64,000 bases of DNA, from assembly GCF_964246085.1 (NCBI RefSeq), contig NZ_CAXTPD010000004.1. One strand, 5' to 3'. Position numbers and translations under genes: made by a program. Source of the stretch: Brotaphodocola sp003480315. Its GTDB lineage: Bacteria; Bacillota; Clostridia; Lachnospirales; Lachnospiraceae. The notes beneath the pieces are model-generated. The model worked only from the letters and a program-made list of their open reading frames with translations, ran no database searches and was not told the DNA's origin. This document shows positions 44,084 through 52,680 of this stretch, one piece after another. The first letter of the stretch is position 1. Each line of letters opens with the position of its first letter.

Positions 44084-44463
44084 AAAGGTCCGAAGTTCCG
44101 GAAACCGCGTACAGAAACGCAGAAACGGTGGAATTTTGCGCTTTGTTCACTGCGCCGCCTATTGTCAGACCTGCGACCCAAACTCGCACGCGCTGCGTGC
44201 TCAAACAAGGGTCTCCGGTCTGACGCTATGCTCGCTCACAAAGCAAATTCCAATGTTTCTGCTTATTCTGTACGCGGTTTCCGGAACTTCTACCTTATTG
44301 GCTCCGTTACGATAATTAAAACCGTGCAACCATAAGGATACTGACCAAGGTGGCAGTTACGTGCCGGCAGAGCGAATGAAGTACAAAATTCCACCGCATC
44401 TGCGGTTCTGTAGGCCCTCCCCGGAACTTCGGACCTTTTCGTGCTATTCCCTTAAATTGTTAT
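44084..44463. repeat. Long palindromic intergenic repeat element, copy 2
   Basis: Three related arms are visible. Arms 44092-44116 and 44266-44290 are a perfect 25-bp inverted repeat; the pairing continues imperfectly inward (44117-44180 with about 44209-44265) around a small GC hairpin near 44188-44203. A third arm at 44381-44438 pairs with 44084-44140 and matches copy 1 at 28-120. The element lies between convergent genes and supplies the last codons and the stop of the MATE gene. It carries no gene and no terminal transposase signal. Confidence 0.85.
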
Positions 44464-45780
44464 TTTCTTCAGGCAGTACAGGCATGTCGGCGCAATGTAG
44501 CAGCAGGCGGCGATCCATGCTGTCTGGTCGGCAAAGCAGATGGCAGTGTAGCCGAAGGCTTCGACGAATCCCAGGCTGACAATGGTCCGGGCAATCATCT
44601 CCATAACGCCGGAGAAAAAGGCTCTGCCGGAGTGACCAAGCCCCTGGGTCACCATGCGGGTTACATTTAAGATGCCCAGGCTCCAGTAGAAATATCCCAT
44701 GCAGCGCAGATATTTGGCGGAGGCATCCAGAACTCCGGAGGCATCTTTGCTTACGAAAATCATGGAAAGTGGACGTCCTGCAAAGATCAGGATCAGGCCG
44801 GCAAAGAGCCCGTAGCCGACTCCCACGGCAATGCCCTGGCGCAGCCCCTTATGGATTCGGTCAATTTTTCCGGCTCCGTAGTTCTGGCTGCAGAAAACGG
44901 AAACGGAAGTGGCAATGGCGTCAAATGGGCACATGGTAAACTGTTTTAATTTGGCCCCGGCTGTAAAAGCTGAGACATAATCACCGCCGAGTCCGTTGTT
45001 TGCGGACTGCATGACCATGCTTCCGATGGCAGTGATGGAAAACTGAAGTCCGGTCGGAAGTCCCATCTGAAGCAATTCCGTAATGGAATCACCGCGTACA
45101 ACGCGGTTTTCTTTGGACAGCCATAAAACCTCCATCCGCCGGATGATCACGATGAGACACAGGATTCCGCTGATCGCCTGAGCGGCAATGGTTGCAAATG
45201 CAGCACCCGCGCATCCCCAGCCTGCAACGAGAATGAAAAACAGATCCAGGAAAATATTCAGGACAGCGGAGAATGCCAGAAACAGGAAAGGAGTCCGGCT
45301 GTCTCCGACTGCCCGCAGGATGCTGGAGAGGTAGTTGTACAGCAGGGTGAACGGAAGCCCCAGGAAAATGATCATCAGGTAGGAGTAGGCATTGGCATAG
45401 ATATCACTTTGCACCGATAAAACCTGAAGGATCCACGGACAGAGGAGGGTGCAGAGTACGGTGATGATCACTGCGATGACTGCGGTAAGAACTGCACCGT
45501 TGAAGATGATATTTTTCATATGTTTCAGATCGCCGGCGCCGAAATATTTGGCGACCGGAATGCCAAAGCCGGTACAGCTTCCCATGCAGAAGCCGAGGAC
45601 CAGAAACTGGACACTGGTGCTGGCACCGACGCTGGCAAGTGCCTGGGCTCCGAGGCTCTGGCCGACAATGGCAGCATCAATGATGTTATAGGTCTGTTGG
45701 AGCAGGTTTCCAATCAGAAGCGGAAAAGCGAACTGCAGCATGACCTTCAGGGGATTGCCCTGCGTCATGGAATTTGACAT
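44452..45780 (-). CDS. MATE-family efflux protein
   Basis: A 442-residue MATE transporter with twelve hydrophobic segments. The N-terminus MTQGNPLKVMLQFAFPLLIG and the repeat-typical YNIIDAAIVGQSLGAQALA, then GMCMGSCTGFGIPVAKYFG-like residues, are characteristic. It exports cationic drugs or metabolites by Na+/H+ antiport; the substrate is unknown. Its final three codons and stop lie inside the palindromic repeat, so the C-terminus may have been re-formed by that insertion. The start is ATG at 45780 with AAGG upstream. Confidence 0.9.
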   Translation of the reverse strand: MSNSMTQGNPLKVMLQFAFPLLIGNLLQQTYNIIDAAIVGQSLGAQALASVGASTSVQFLVLGFCMGSCTGFGIPVAKYFGAGDLKHMKNIIFNGAVLTAVIAVIITVLCTLLCPWILQVLSVQSDIYANAYSYLMIIFLGLPFTLLYNYLSSILRAVGDSRTPFLFLAFSAVLNIFLDLFFILVAGWGCAGAAFATIAAQAISGILCLIVIIRRMEVLWLSKENRVVRGDSITELLQMGLPTGLQFSITAIGSMVMQSANNGLGGDYVSAFTAGAKLKQFTMCPFDAIATSVSVFCSQNYGAGKIDRIHKGLRQGIAVGVGYGLFAGLILIFAGRPLSMIFVSKDASGVLDASAKYLRCMGYFYWSLGILNVTRMVTQGLGHSGRAFFSGVMEMIARTIVSLGFVEAFGYTAICFADQTAWIAACCYIAPTCLYCLKKITI

Positions 45781-45836
45781 AAATAAACCTTCTTTCCAAA
45801 TTAAAAATAAACAGGATTATATTAGCACTGCAACGA

Positions 45837-45875
45837 AAAAACCGCAATCAGTAAATCACACTGGTTGCGGTTTTT
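45837..45875 (-). terminator. Terminator after argG
   Basis: A 16-bp imperfect stem (45837-45852 with 45860-45875) with flanking A/T runs. It lies downstream of argG on the minus strand. Confidence 0.82.
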
Positions 45876-45894
45876 CATCGGAGTGATCCGTTAT

Positions 45895-47124
45895 TTATTT
45901 GGTTTCATTTTTTTTCAGTTCAGCCATCTTCATTGCGCGAACCTTAAGCGGCAGACCGAACAGGGTGATGAAGCCGTCTGCATCATGGTGATCATAAAGG
46001 TCGCCGGTGGTGAAGGATGCCAGGGACTCGCTGTATAAGGAGTACGGAGAGGTGGTACCGGCCTTGATGATGTTGCCCTTGTACAGTTTGAATTTGACTT
46101 CACCGGTTACATACTCCTGGGTGGAGGTTACGAATGCACGGATTGCATCGCACAGCGGGGTAAACCATTTGCCCTCGTAAACAACCTGCGCCAGCTTGTC
46201 GCCCATTTCTTTCTTGACTTCCATGGTAGCACGGTCAAGAACCAGCTCCTCTAACTGCTTGTGAGCCTCCATCAGGATGGTTCCGCCAGGGGTCTCGTAA
46301 ACGCCGCGGGACTTCATGCCGACCACACGGTTCTCTACGATATCCACGATACCGATGCCGTGCTTACCGCCAAGGGTGTTTAACTTGCGGATGATATCAG
46401 CAACTTTCATCTTCTCGCCGTTTACGCTGGTCGGAATACCCTTTTCGAAGGTCATGGTAACATATTCACCCTCATCCGGTGCCTTCTCCGGGCTTACACC
46501 GAGAACTAAAAGATGATCGTAGTTTGGTTCATTTGCCGGATCCTCTAACTCCAGGCCCTCATGGCTGATGTGCCATAAGTTGCGGTCGCGGCTGTAGCTG
46601 CTGTCTGCCGTAAACGGAAGATCAATGCCGTGCTGCTTGCAGTACTCAATCTCGTCTTCGCGGGACTGCATGGTCCATACATCCGTCATACGCCATGGAG
46701 CGATGATCTTGATGTCCGGAGCCAGAGCCTTGATGCCCAGCTCAAAGCGGATCTGGTCGTTGCCTTTACCGGTAGCGCCGTGGCAGATAGCAACTGCTCC
46801 TTCTTTTCTTGCAATTTCAACGAGGCGCTTTGCGATGGCCGGACGAGCCATGGAAGTACCTAACAGATACTTGTTTTCATAGGTAGCGTTTGCCTGTACG
46901 CACGGAACAATGTAATTCTCAGCGAAATCATCCACCAGATCTTCAATGTATAATTTGGATGCGCCGGAGAGTTTTGCTCTCTCCTGTAAGCCATCCAGCT
47001 CACTGCCCTGGCCACAGTCGATGCAGCAGCATACAACATCGTAATCGAAATGCTCCTTTAACCACGGAATGATCGCGGTGGTATCCAGACCGCCGGAATA
47101 TGCAAGAACTACTTTCTCTTTCAT
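45895..47124 (-). CDS. argG: Argininosuccinate synthase
   Basis: A 409-residue enzyme joining citrulline and aspartate at ATP expense. The ATP P-loop-like motif AYSGGLDTT is at the N-terminus; further marks are CHGATGKGNDQIRFE, AKSRGVYETPGG-like residues (MKSRGVYETPGGTI), and TADSSYSRDRNLWHISHEG. The start is the ATG at 47124, preceded by AAGGAGGATTTTG; the longer frame to 47319 covers promoter DNA. It is divergent from argC-argD. argH and argF are not in the window. Confidence 0.96.
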   Translation of the reverse strand: MKEKVVLAYSGGLDTTAIIPWLKEHFDYDVVCCCIDCGQGSELDGLQERAKLSGASKLYIEDLVDDFAENYIVPCVQANATYENKYLLGTSMARPAIAKRLVEIARKEGAVAICHGATGKGNDQIRFELGIKALAPDIKIIAPWRMTDVWTMQSREDEIEYCKQHGIDLPFTADSSYSRDRNLWHISHEGLELEDPANEPNYDHLLVLGVSPEKAPDEGEYVTMTFEKGIPTSVNGEKMKVADIIRKLNTLGGKHGIGIVDIVENRVVGMKSRGVYETPGGTILMEAHKQLEELVLDRATMEVKKEMGDKLAQVVYEGKWFTPLCDAIRAFVTSTQEYVTGEVKFKLYKGNIIKAGTTSPYSLYSESLASFTTGDLYDHHDADGFITLFGLPLKVRAMKMAELKKNETK

Positions 47125-47214
47125 CTCAAAATCCTCCTTGAGTATTCTATAAAAATGGTTTTTCAAATTCACGTTGTCATGTGAGACTTCATAAATATAC
47201 AACAGTTTTTTAGA

Positions 47215-47268
47215 ATATGCAAGAGCAAATTGCATATTTTTCAAAAAAACATTGCATAATATGCAAAT
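47215..47268. promoter_or_regulatory. Candidate arginine-repressor operator cluster
   Basis: Half-sites TGCAT/ATGCA recur: ATATGCAA (47215-47222) with TTGCATAT (47230-47237), and TTGCAT-AAT-ATGCAA (47252-47266). They lie in the divergent argG/argC region, where an ArgR/AhrC repressor would act, although spacing differs by one base from the classical ARG box. Confidence 0.5.
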
Positions 47269-47420
47269 GCGATGTATAATTATAAAATCTCGCGGAACTG
47301 TGGATAACATTTTGTACATGGATCCCTGAGGGTATTTGGAAAAAAGTCTTTTCCTGTAATGGAAAAGTACTTATAATGAAAATTAATCGTTAATATTATG
47401 AGACACAGGGAGGTACAGCC

Positions 47421-48461
47421 ATGATTAAGGCCGGAATTATCGGTGCGACCGGTTACGCTGGAGCGGAACTGGCCCGTTTGTTACTTCAGAGAGATGATGT
47501 GGAAATCGTATGGTACGGTTCCAGAAGTTATGTAGGTGAGGATTTTGCTTCTATATATAGAAACACGGCACACGCAGTAAATGAGCCGTGCAAGGATGAT
47601 GACATGGCAAAGCTGGCAGAAATCGCGGACGTCATCTTTACCGCAACGCCGCAGGGCTTTTGTGCATCCCAGGTGACGGAGGATATCTTATCTAAGACAA
47701 AGATCATCGACTTAAGCGCTGACTTCCGTATCAAAGATGTGGACGTTTATGAGAAATGGTACAAGATCAAACATGCAACCCCGCAGTTTATCGGTGAAGC
47801 CGTTTATGGACTGCCGGAGATTAACCGCGAAAAGATCAAGGGCGCGAGACTCATCGCGAACCCGGGCTGTTATCCGACCTGTTCCTTCTTGAGCACCTAT
47901 CCGCTGGTGAAGGAAGGTATCATCGATCCGGATACCATCATCATTGATGCCAAATCCGGCACCTCCGGTGCAGGCAGAAGTGCAAAGGTTTCCAGCCTGT
48001 TCTGCGAGGTTAATGAGAGCATGAAGGCTTACGGCGTTGCCGGACACCGTCATACACCGGAGATTGAGGAGCAGTTATCCTACGCGGCAGGAAAGCCGGT
48101 TACCATCAGCTTTACTCCGCATCTTGTGCCGATGAACCGCGGCATCCTGGTAACCGCGTACGCGTCCCTGGTGAAGGATGTGACCACGGAGGAAGTGAAG
48201 GCCATTTACGATAAATACTATCAGAATGAATATTTTGTCCGCGTTCTGGAGCCGGGACTTCCGCCGGAAACCCGCTGGGTAGAGGGCAGCAATTTCGCAG
48301 ATGTATCCTTTAAGCTGGATCCGCGCACCAAACGCGTAGTCATGATGGGTGCGATCGATAATATGGTAAAAGGAGCAGCCGGACAGGCTATGCAGAACAT
48401 GAACCTGCTGTTCGGACTGCCCGAGAATACAGGACTGAAGCAGGTGCCGGTATTCCCGTAG
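47421..48461 (+). CDS. argC: N-acetyl-gamma-glutamyl-phosphate reductase
   Basis: A 346-residue NADPH-dependent reductase, third step of arginine/ornithine synthesis. GATGYAGAELARLL is the nucleotide-binding start, and the catalytic Cys sits in NPGCYPTCS. AGRSAKVSSLFCEVNESMKAYG and HRHTPEIEEQL also match. GGGAGG precedes ATG 47421. It heads the argC-GNAT-argJ-argB-argD operon. Confidence 0.97.
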   Translation: MIKAGIIGATGYAGAELARLLLQRDDVEIVWYGSRSYVGEDFASIYRNTAHAVNEPCKDDDMAKLAEIADVIFTATPQGFCASQVTEDILSKTKIIDLSADFRIKDVDVYEKWYKIKHATPQFIGEAVYGLPEINREKIKGARLIANPGCYPTCSFLSTYPLVKEGIIDPDTIIIDAKSGTSGAGRSAKVSSLFCEVNESMKAYGVAGHRHTPEIEEQLSYAAGKPVTISFTPHLVPMNRGILVTAYASLVKDVTTEEVKAIYDKYYQNEYFVRVLEPGLPPETRWVEGSNFADVSFKLDPRTKRVVMMGAIDNMVKGAAGQAMQNMNLLFGLPENTGLKQVPVFP

Positions 48462-48483
48462 AGAGAAAGAAAGGAAGCAGCAC

Positions 48484-48948
48484 ATGGCAGGAACCATGAG
48501 TATTAATGTCCGTGAGATGACTCCGGATGATTATGATAAGGTATATGAGCTCTGGATGAGCATTCAGGGTTTTGGAATCCGTTCCATCGATGATTCTAGG
48601 GAAGGCGTGCAGCGCTTCTTAAAGCGCAATCCCACCACCAGTGTGGTAGCGGAGCAGAATGGCCGCATTGTAGGAGCCATCCTATGCGGACATGACGGAC
48701 GGACCGGATTTTTCTATCATGTGTGTGTGGCATCCGATTACCGTCAGCATGGCGTGGGACACCGCATGGTGCACTTTGCCATGAAGGCGCTTCAGGCTGA
48801 GGGCATCAACAAGGTGAGCCTCATTGCTTTTAAGTCCAATGAAGTCGGAAATGAGTTCTGGCATAATGTTGGATGGGTCGAACGAAGCGATGTAAACTAT
48901 TATGATTTTGTCCTGAATGAGGAAAACATTACCAATTTTATTAAATAA
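48484..48948 (+). CDS. GNAT-family N-acetyltransferase within the arginine operon
   Basis: A 154-residue GNAT acetyltransferase. The acetyl-CoA motif A is RQHGVGHRMVHFA (R/Q-x-x-G-x-G/A type) with the preceding FYHVCVASDYR strand; the C-terminal KSNEVGNEFWHNVGW is typical of RimI-like members. Its position between argC and argJ suggests N-acetylglutamate synthesis or another arginine-linked acetylation, but the sequence alone cannot show this. It begins MAGTMSINVREM at ATG 48484, behind AAAGGAAG. Start at ATG 48496 is a shorter alternative. Confidence 0.85.
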   Translation: MAGTMSINVREMTPDDYDKVYELWMSIQGFGIRSIDDSREGVQRFLKRNPTTSVVAEQNGRIVGAILCGHDGRTGFFYHVCVASDYRQHGVGHRMVHFAMKALQAEGINKVSLIAFKSNEVGNEFWHNVGWVERSDVNYYDFVLNEENITNFIK

Positions 48949-48961
48949 AGAGGAAGACAGT

Positions 48962-50188
48962 ATGTATACAGTAATCGAAGGCGGTGTGACCGCAGCAGCA
49001 GGATTTGAAACCGCATCTACGGCAGCAGGGATCAAATATAAAAACAGAAAAGATATGGCAATGATCTACAGTGAGAAGCCGTGCAGGGCAGCCGGTACCT
49101 TTACCACCAACATTGTAAAGGCAGCGCCGGTGAAATGGGACCAGAAGATTGTAAAAGAGTCTGAATACGCACAGGCTGTTGTCATCAACGCCGGCATTGC
49201 AAATGCATGTACCGGCGCTGAGGGTATGGGCTACTGTGCAGAGACCGCACAGGCGGCTTCCGCGGCACTGAATGTTCCAGAGAGCGCAGTCCTGGTGGCA
49301 TCCACCGGTGTTATCGGCATGCAGCTTCCGATGGATAAATTAAAAGCAGGCATCGAAGCTATGGCTCCGGAGCTTTCCGGTACCATCGAGAGTGGCACGG
49401 AAGCAGCCAAGTCCATTATGACCACCGATACCAAAAAGAAAGAGGTGGCTGTTCAGTTTGAGATCGGCGGCAAGACCGTAACCGTAGGCGGCATGTGCAA
49501 GGGTTCTGGCATGATCCATCCGAATATGTGCACCATGCTTTCCTTTGTCACCACCGACATTGCCATCTCCAAGGAGCTTCTGCAGGAAGCCCTGAGCGCA
49601 GATGTAAAGGATACCTACAACATGATCTCTGTGGATGGGGATACCTCCACCAACGATACCTGCCTGCTTCTGGCAAACGGCATGGCCGGAAACGCAGAGA
49701 TCACCGAGAAGAACGCAGATTACGAGGAGTTCTGCAAGGCATTAAACTATGTCAATGAGACCCTGGCGAAGAAGATGGCAGGAGACGGCGAGGGCTGTAC
49801 CGCTTTGTTTGAGGTAAAGGTCATCGGTGCAGAGAGCAAGGAGCAGGCTGTGACCCTTTCCAAGTCCATTATCACCTCCAGCCTGACCAAAGCGGCAATC
49901 TTCGGACACGACGCAAACTGGGGACGTATCCTCTGTGCCATGGGTTACTCCGGAGCACAGTTCGACCCGGAGAAGGTAGACCTGTTCTTTGAGAGCGCGG
50001 CAGGCAGCATGCAGATCATCAAGGATGGTGTGGCACTGGATTACAGTGAGGAGGAGGCAACGAAGATCCTCTCCGAGCCGGAGGTAACCGCCATTGCTGA
50101 TGTGAAGATGGGCGATGCGTCCGCAACCGCATGGGGCTGCGATCTGACCTTTGATTACGTAAAGATTAATGCAGATTACCGTTCCTGA
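48962..50188 (+). CDS. argJ: Glutamate N-acetyltransferase / amino-acid acetyltransferase
   Basis: A 408-residue ArgJ, which recycles the acetyl group between N-acetylornithine and glutamate. It is made as a precursor that cleaves itself before a conserved Thr. The site here reads GSGMIHPNMCTMLSF, with C190-T191 where most families have Ala-Thr. TNDTCLLLANG and GHDANWGRILCAMGYSG in the beta chain are typical. ATG 48962 has AGAGGAAG upstream; the frame from 48917 overlaps the GNAT gene. It may be bifunctional, which would make the GNAT redundant. Confidence 0.95.
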   Translation: MYTVIEGGVTAAAGFETASTAAGIKYKNRKDMAMIYSEKPCRAAGTFTTNIVKAAPVKWDQKIVKESEYAQAVVINAGIANACTGAEGMGYCAETAQAASAALNVPESAVLVASTGVIGMQLPMDKLKAGIEAMAPELSGTIESGTEAAKSIMTTDTKKKEVAVQFEIGGKTVTVGGMCKGSGMIHPNMCTMLSFVTTDIAISKELLQEALSADVKDTYNMISVDGDTSTNDTCLLLANGMAGNAEITEKNADYEEFCKALNYVNETLAKKMAGDGEGCTALFEVKVIGAESKEQAVTLSKSIITSSLTKAAIFGHDANWGRILCAMGYSGAQFDPEKVDLFFESAAGSMQIIKDGVALDYSEEEATKILSEPEVTAIADVKMGDASATAWGCDLTFDYVKINADYRS

Positions 50189-50279
50189 TTACGGCAGATT
50201 CCGGTAGACAGGAACGAAACATACAGAGCAAGGTACGGACTGCGTCTGATTTTGCACAGCCCGGGGAGAGGAGACGATT

Positions 50280-51185
50280 ATGAACAGTTCTGAGATTACA
50301 GAGTTACAGAAGGCGGAGGTCCTGATCGAGGCGCTTCCTTATATCCAGCGTTTTAACCGCAAGATCATTGTGGTCAAATACGGCGGCAGCGCCATGGTGG
50401 ATGAACATTTAAAACACCAGGTTATCCAGGATGTGGTACTGCTTAAGCTGGTTGGTTTCAAACCGATCATCGTGCATGGCGGAGGCAAGGAGATCAGCCG
50501 CTGGGTCAATAAAGTAGGCATGGAGCCGCATTTTGTGAACGGCCTGCGCGTGACCGATGAGCCGACCATGGAGATTGCCGAGATGGTCCTGAACAAGGTC
50601 AATAAGAGCCTGGTACAGTTGGTCAATGAGCTGGGAGTAAAGGCTGTCGGCATCAGCGGCAAGGACGGCATGCTGCTGCGCTGTGAAAAAAAACTTTCCA
50701 AGGGCGAGGATATCGGCTTTGTAGGCGAGATTACCAAGGTGGATCCGCAGATCATTTATGATTTATTAGAGAAGGATTTTCTTCCGATCATCTGTCCGAT
50801 CGGCTCTGATGAGCATTATGCAAGCTACAACATCAATGCGGACGACGCAGCCTGTGCCATTGCCCGTGCTGTCAATGCAGAGAAGCTGGCATTCCTCACA
50901 GATGTTGAGGGGGTTTACCGTGATTTTGAGGATAAGAGTTCCTTAATTTCCGAAATGACCGTAAAAGAGGCACAGAATTTTGTAAACAGCGGAAGCCTGG
51001 GCGGCGGCATGCTGCCGAAGCTGCAGAATTGCATCGACGCGATTGAAAATGGCGTATCCCGTGTCCATATTCTGGACGGACGCATTGCGCATTGCCTGCT
51101 TCTGGAGATCTTTACCAACCGTGGTATCGGTACTGCCATCTATAAGGATGGAGACGCGCGGTATTTCCACGAGGATGCAAAATAG
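50280..51185 (+). CDS. argB: Acetylglutamate kinase
   Basis: A 301-residue amino-acid kinase phosphorylating N-acetylglutamate. Motifs are VVKYGGSAM near the N-terminus, IIVHGGGKEI, GLRVTDEPTME, NADDAACAIARAV and the C-terminal GSLGGGMLPKLQN. An N-terminal extension of about 25 residues before the kinase core resembles the arginine-sensitive kinases, so feedback inhibition is possible. GGGGAGAGGAG precedes ATG 50280, 91 bases after argJ. Confidence 0.96.
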   Translation: MNSSEITELQKAEVLIEALPYIQRFNRKIIVVKYGGSAMVDEHLKHQVIQDVVLLKLVGFKPIIVHGGGKEISRWVNKVGMEPHFVNGLRVTDEPTMEIAEMVLNKVNKSLVQLVNELGVKAVGISGKDGMLLRCEKKLSKGEDIGFVGEITKVDPQIIYDLLEKDFLPIICPIGSDEHYASYNINADDAACAIARAVNAEKLAFLTDVEGVYRDFEDKSSLISEMTVKEAQNFVNSGSLGGGMLPKLQNCIDAIENGVSRVHILDGRIAHCLLLEIFTNRGIGTAIYKDGDARYFHEDAK

Positions 51186-51264
51186 AACCGGAGGCTGCGC
51201 AATGCAGCCGGAACAGGACAGCAATTTTGAATGATGCATGAATGCCTGAAAAGAGGAGAAACAA

Positions 51265-52464
51265 ATGGAAAAGCAGCAGTACATTGACCGTGCAGAGCAC
51301 GCATTATATAAAGTTTACAATCGTTTTCCGGTGGTGTTTGACCACGGCGAGGGCGTAAAGCTGTATGATACAGACGGACAGGAATACCTGGATTTTGGTG
51401 CAGGTATTGCCGTGATGGGACTGGGCTACAGCTGTGACAAAGTGAAAAACGCAGTGAAGGAGCAGATGGAGAAGCTTCCGCACATCTCCAACCTGTTTTA
51501 CAATGAGCCGGCCATTGCAGCAGGTGAGAAGCTTTTGGCGGTATCCCGGATGGAAAAGGTGTTCTTTACCAACAGCGGTACCGAAGCCATTGAGGGCGCG
51601 TTGAAGATCGCAAAGCGCTATGCCTACAATAAGGGCATGGCACCGGATTATGAGATCATTGCCATGAAGCATTCCTTTCACGGAAGAAGCCTGGGAGCCC
51701 TTTCCGTAACCGGAAATGACCACTATCAGGAGCCCTTTGCCCCGCTGATCCCGAATATCAGATTTGCGGAGTTTAACAATCTGGACAGTGTGAAAGCATT
51801 ATTTTCCGATAAGACCTGCGCGGTCATCATGGAGACCATCCAGGGTGAGGGAGGTATTTATCCGGCAACCGAAGAGTTTATCAAAGGTGTACGTGCTCTC
51901 TGTGATGAGCATGATGCGCTTCTGATGCTGGATGAGATCCAGTGCGGCATGGGAAGAAGCGGTGCGATGTTCGCATGGCAGGACTACGGAGTGAAGCCGG
52001 ATGTCATGACGACTGCAAAGGCTCTTGGCAACGGAACTCCGATCGGAGCTTTTCTGGCATGCGGCAAAGCGGCAACCGCCATGGTGCCGGGGGACCATGG
52101 CACGACCTACGGCGGGAACCCGCTGGTATGTGCGGCAGCCAATGCGGTACTGGATGTGTTCGAAGAGAAGAACATTGTCGGTCATGTGCAGGAGATCGGA
52201 GCTTATCTCTGGGAAAAGCTGGAAGAGATCGTGGCAGAGTATGACTGTGTCATCGCACACCGGGGAAAAGGTCTGATCCAGGGACTGGAATTTAATACCG
52301 TGGTCGGTCCGGTTGTCAGCAACGCACTGATGGAGCAGCATCTGGTACTCATCAGCGCCGGAGCAAACATCATCCGTTTCGTTCCTCCGCTTGTCATTGA
52401 GAAGGCAGATGTGGATGAGATGGTTGTGAGACTGAAGGCAGCGATCAAAGTGACAGTGAAATAG
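51265..52464 (+). CDS. argD: Acetylornithine aminotransferase
   Basis: A 399-residue PLP enzyme of class III aminotransferases that makes N-acetylornithine. FTNSGTEAIEGALK, the HSFHGRSLG loop, MLDEIQCGMGRSG and the PLP-lysine in TTAKALGNGTPIGAF are present. GAGGAGAAAC precedes ATG 51265. It closes the operon; ornithine carbamoyltransferase and argH must be elsewhere. Confidence 0.96.
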   Translation: MEKQQYIDRAEHALYKVYNRFPVVFDHGEGVKLYDTDGQEYLDFGAGIAVMGLGYSCDKVKNAVKEQMEKLPHISNLFYNEPAIAAGEKLLAVSRMEKVFFTNSGTEAIEGALKIAKRYAYNKGMAPDYEIIAMKHSFHGRSLGALSVTGNDHYQEPFAPLIPNIRFAEFNNLDSVKALFSDKTCAVIMETIQGEGGIYPATEEFIKGVRALCDEHDALLMLDEIQCGMGRSGAMFAWQDYGVKPDVMTTAKALGNGTPIGAFLACGKAATAMVPGDHGTTYGGNPLVCAAANAVLDVFEEKNIVGHVQEIGAYLWEKLEEIVAEYDCVIAHRGKGLIQGLEFNTVVGPVVSNALMEQHLVLISAGANIIRFVPPLVIEKADVDEMVVRLKAAIKVTVK

Positions 52465-52500
52465 AAAATCAGAAACGAGGGATCGGAGTTTACGATCAGG

Positions 52501-52557
52501 GAACCAGTATTTTCGGGATAATACATGTGTGATAGACCGGTAATACTGGTTTTTTTC
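52501..52557 (+). terminator. Terminator after argD
   Basis: AACCAGTATT near 52501 pairs with AATACTGGTT near 52543, with CCGG-type inner pairing, followed by TTTTTT. Confidence 0.75.
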
Positions 52558-52612
52558 TGTTCATAGGCCAGAAAAGAATATCAGAAATCTGGAGTGACTT
52601 TACCAATGCAAA

Positions 52613-52642
52613 TTGACAGGGTGGTATGATTACATATATAAT
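52613..52642 (+). promoter_or_regulatory. Promoter of the D-2-hydroxyacid dehydrogenase
   Basis: TTGACA 52613-52618 and TATAAT 52637-52642, 18 bases apart: both consensus hexamers. Confidence 0.8.
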
Positions 52643-52680
52643 TCAGACAGAGCACATAAGCGAAAAAGGGGGAGATTATT

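Noticed and set aside
44084..44463. Insertion sequence
   Set aside because: No transposase frame, no clear terminal repeats with target duplication; it is better described as a non-coding palindromic repeat.
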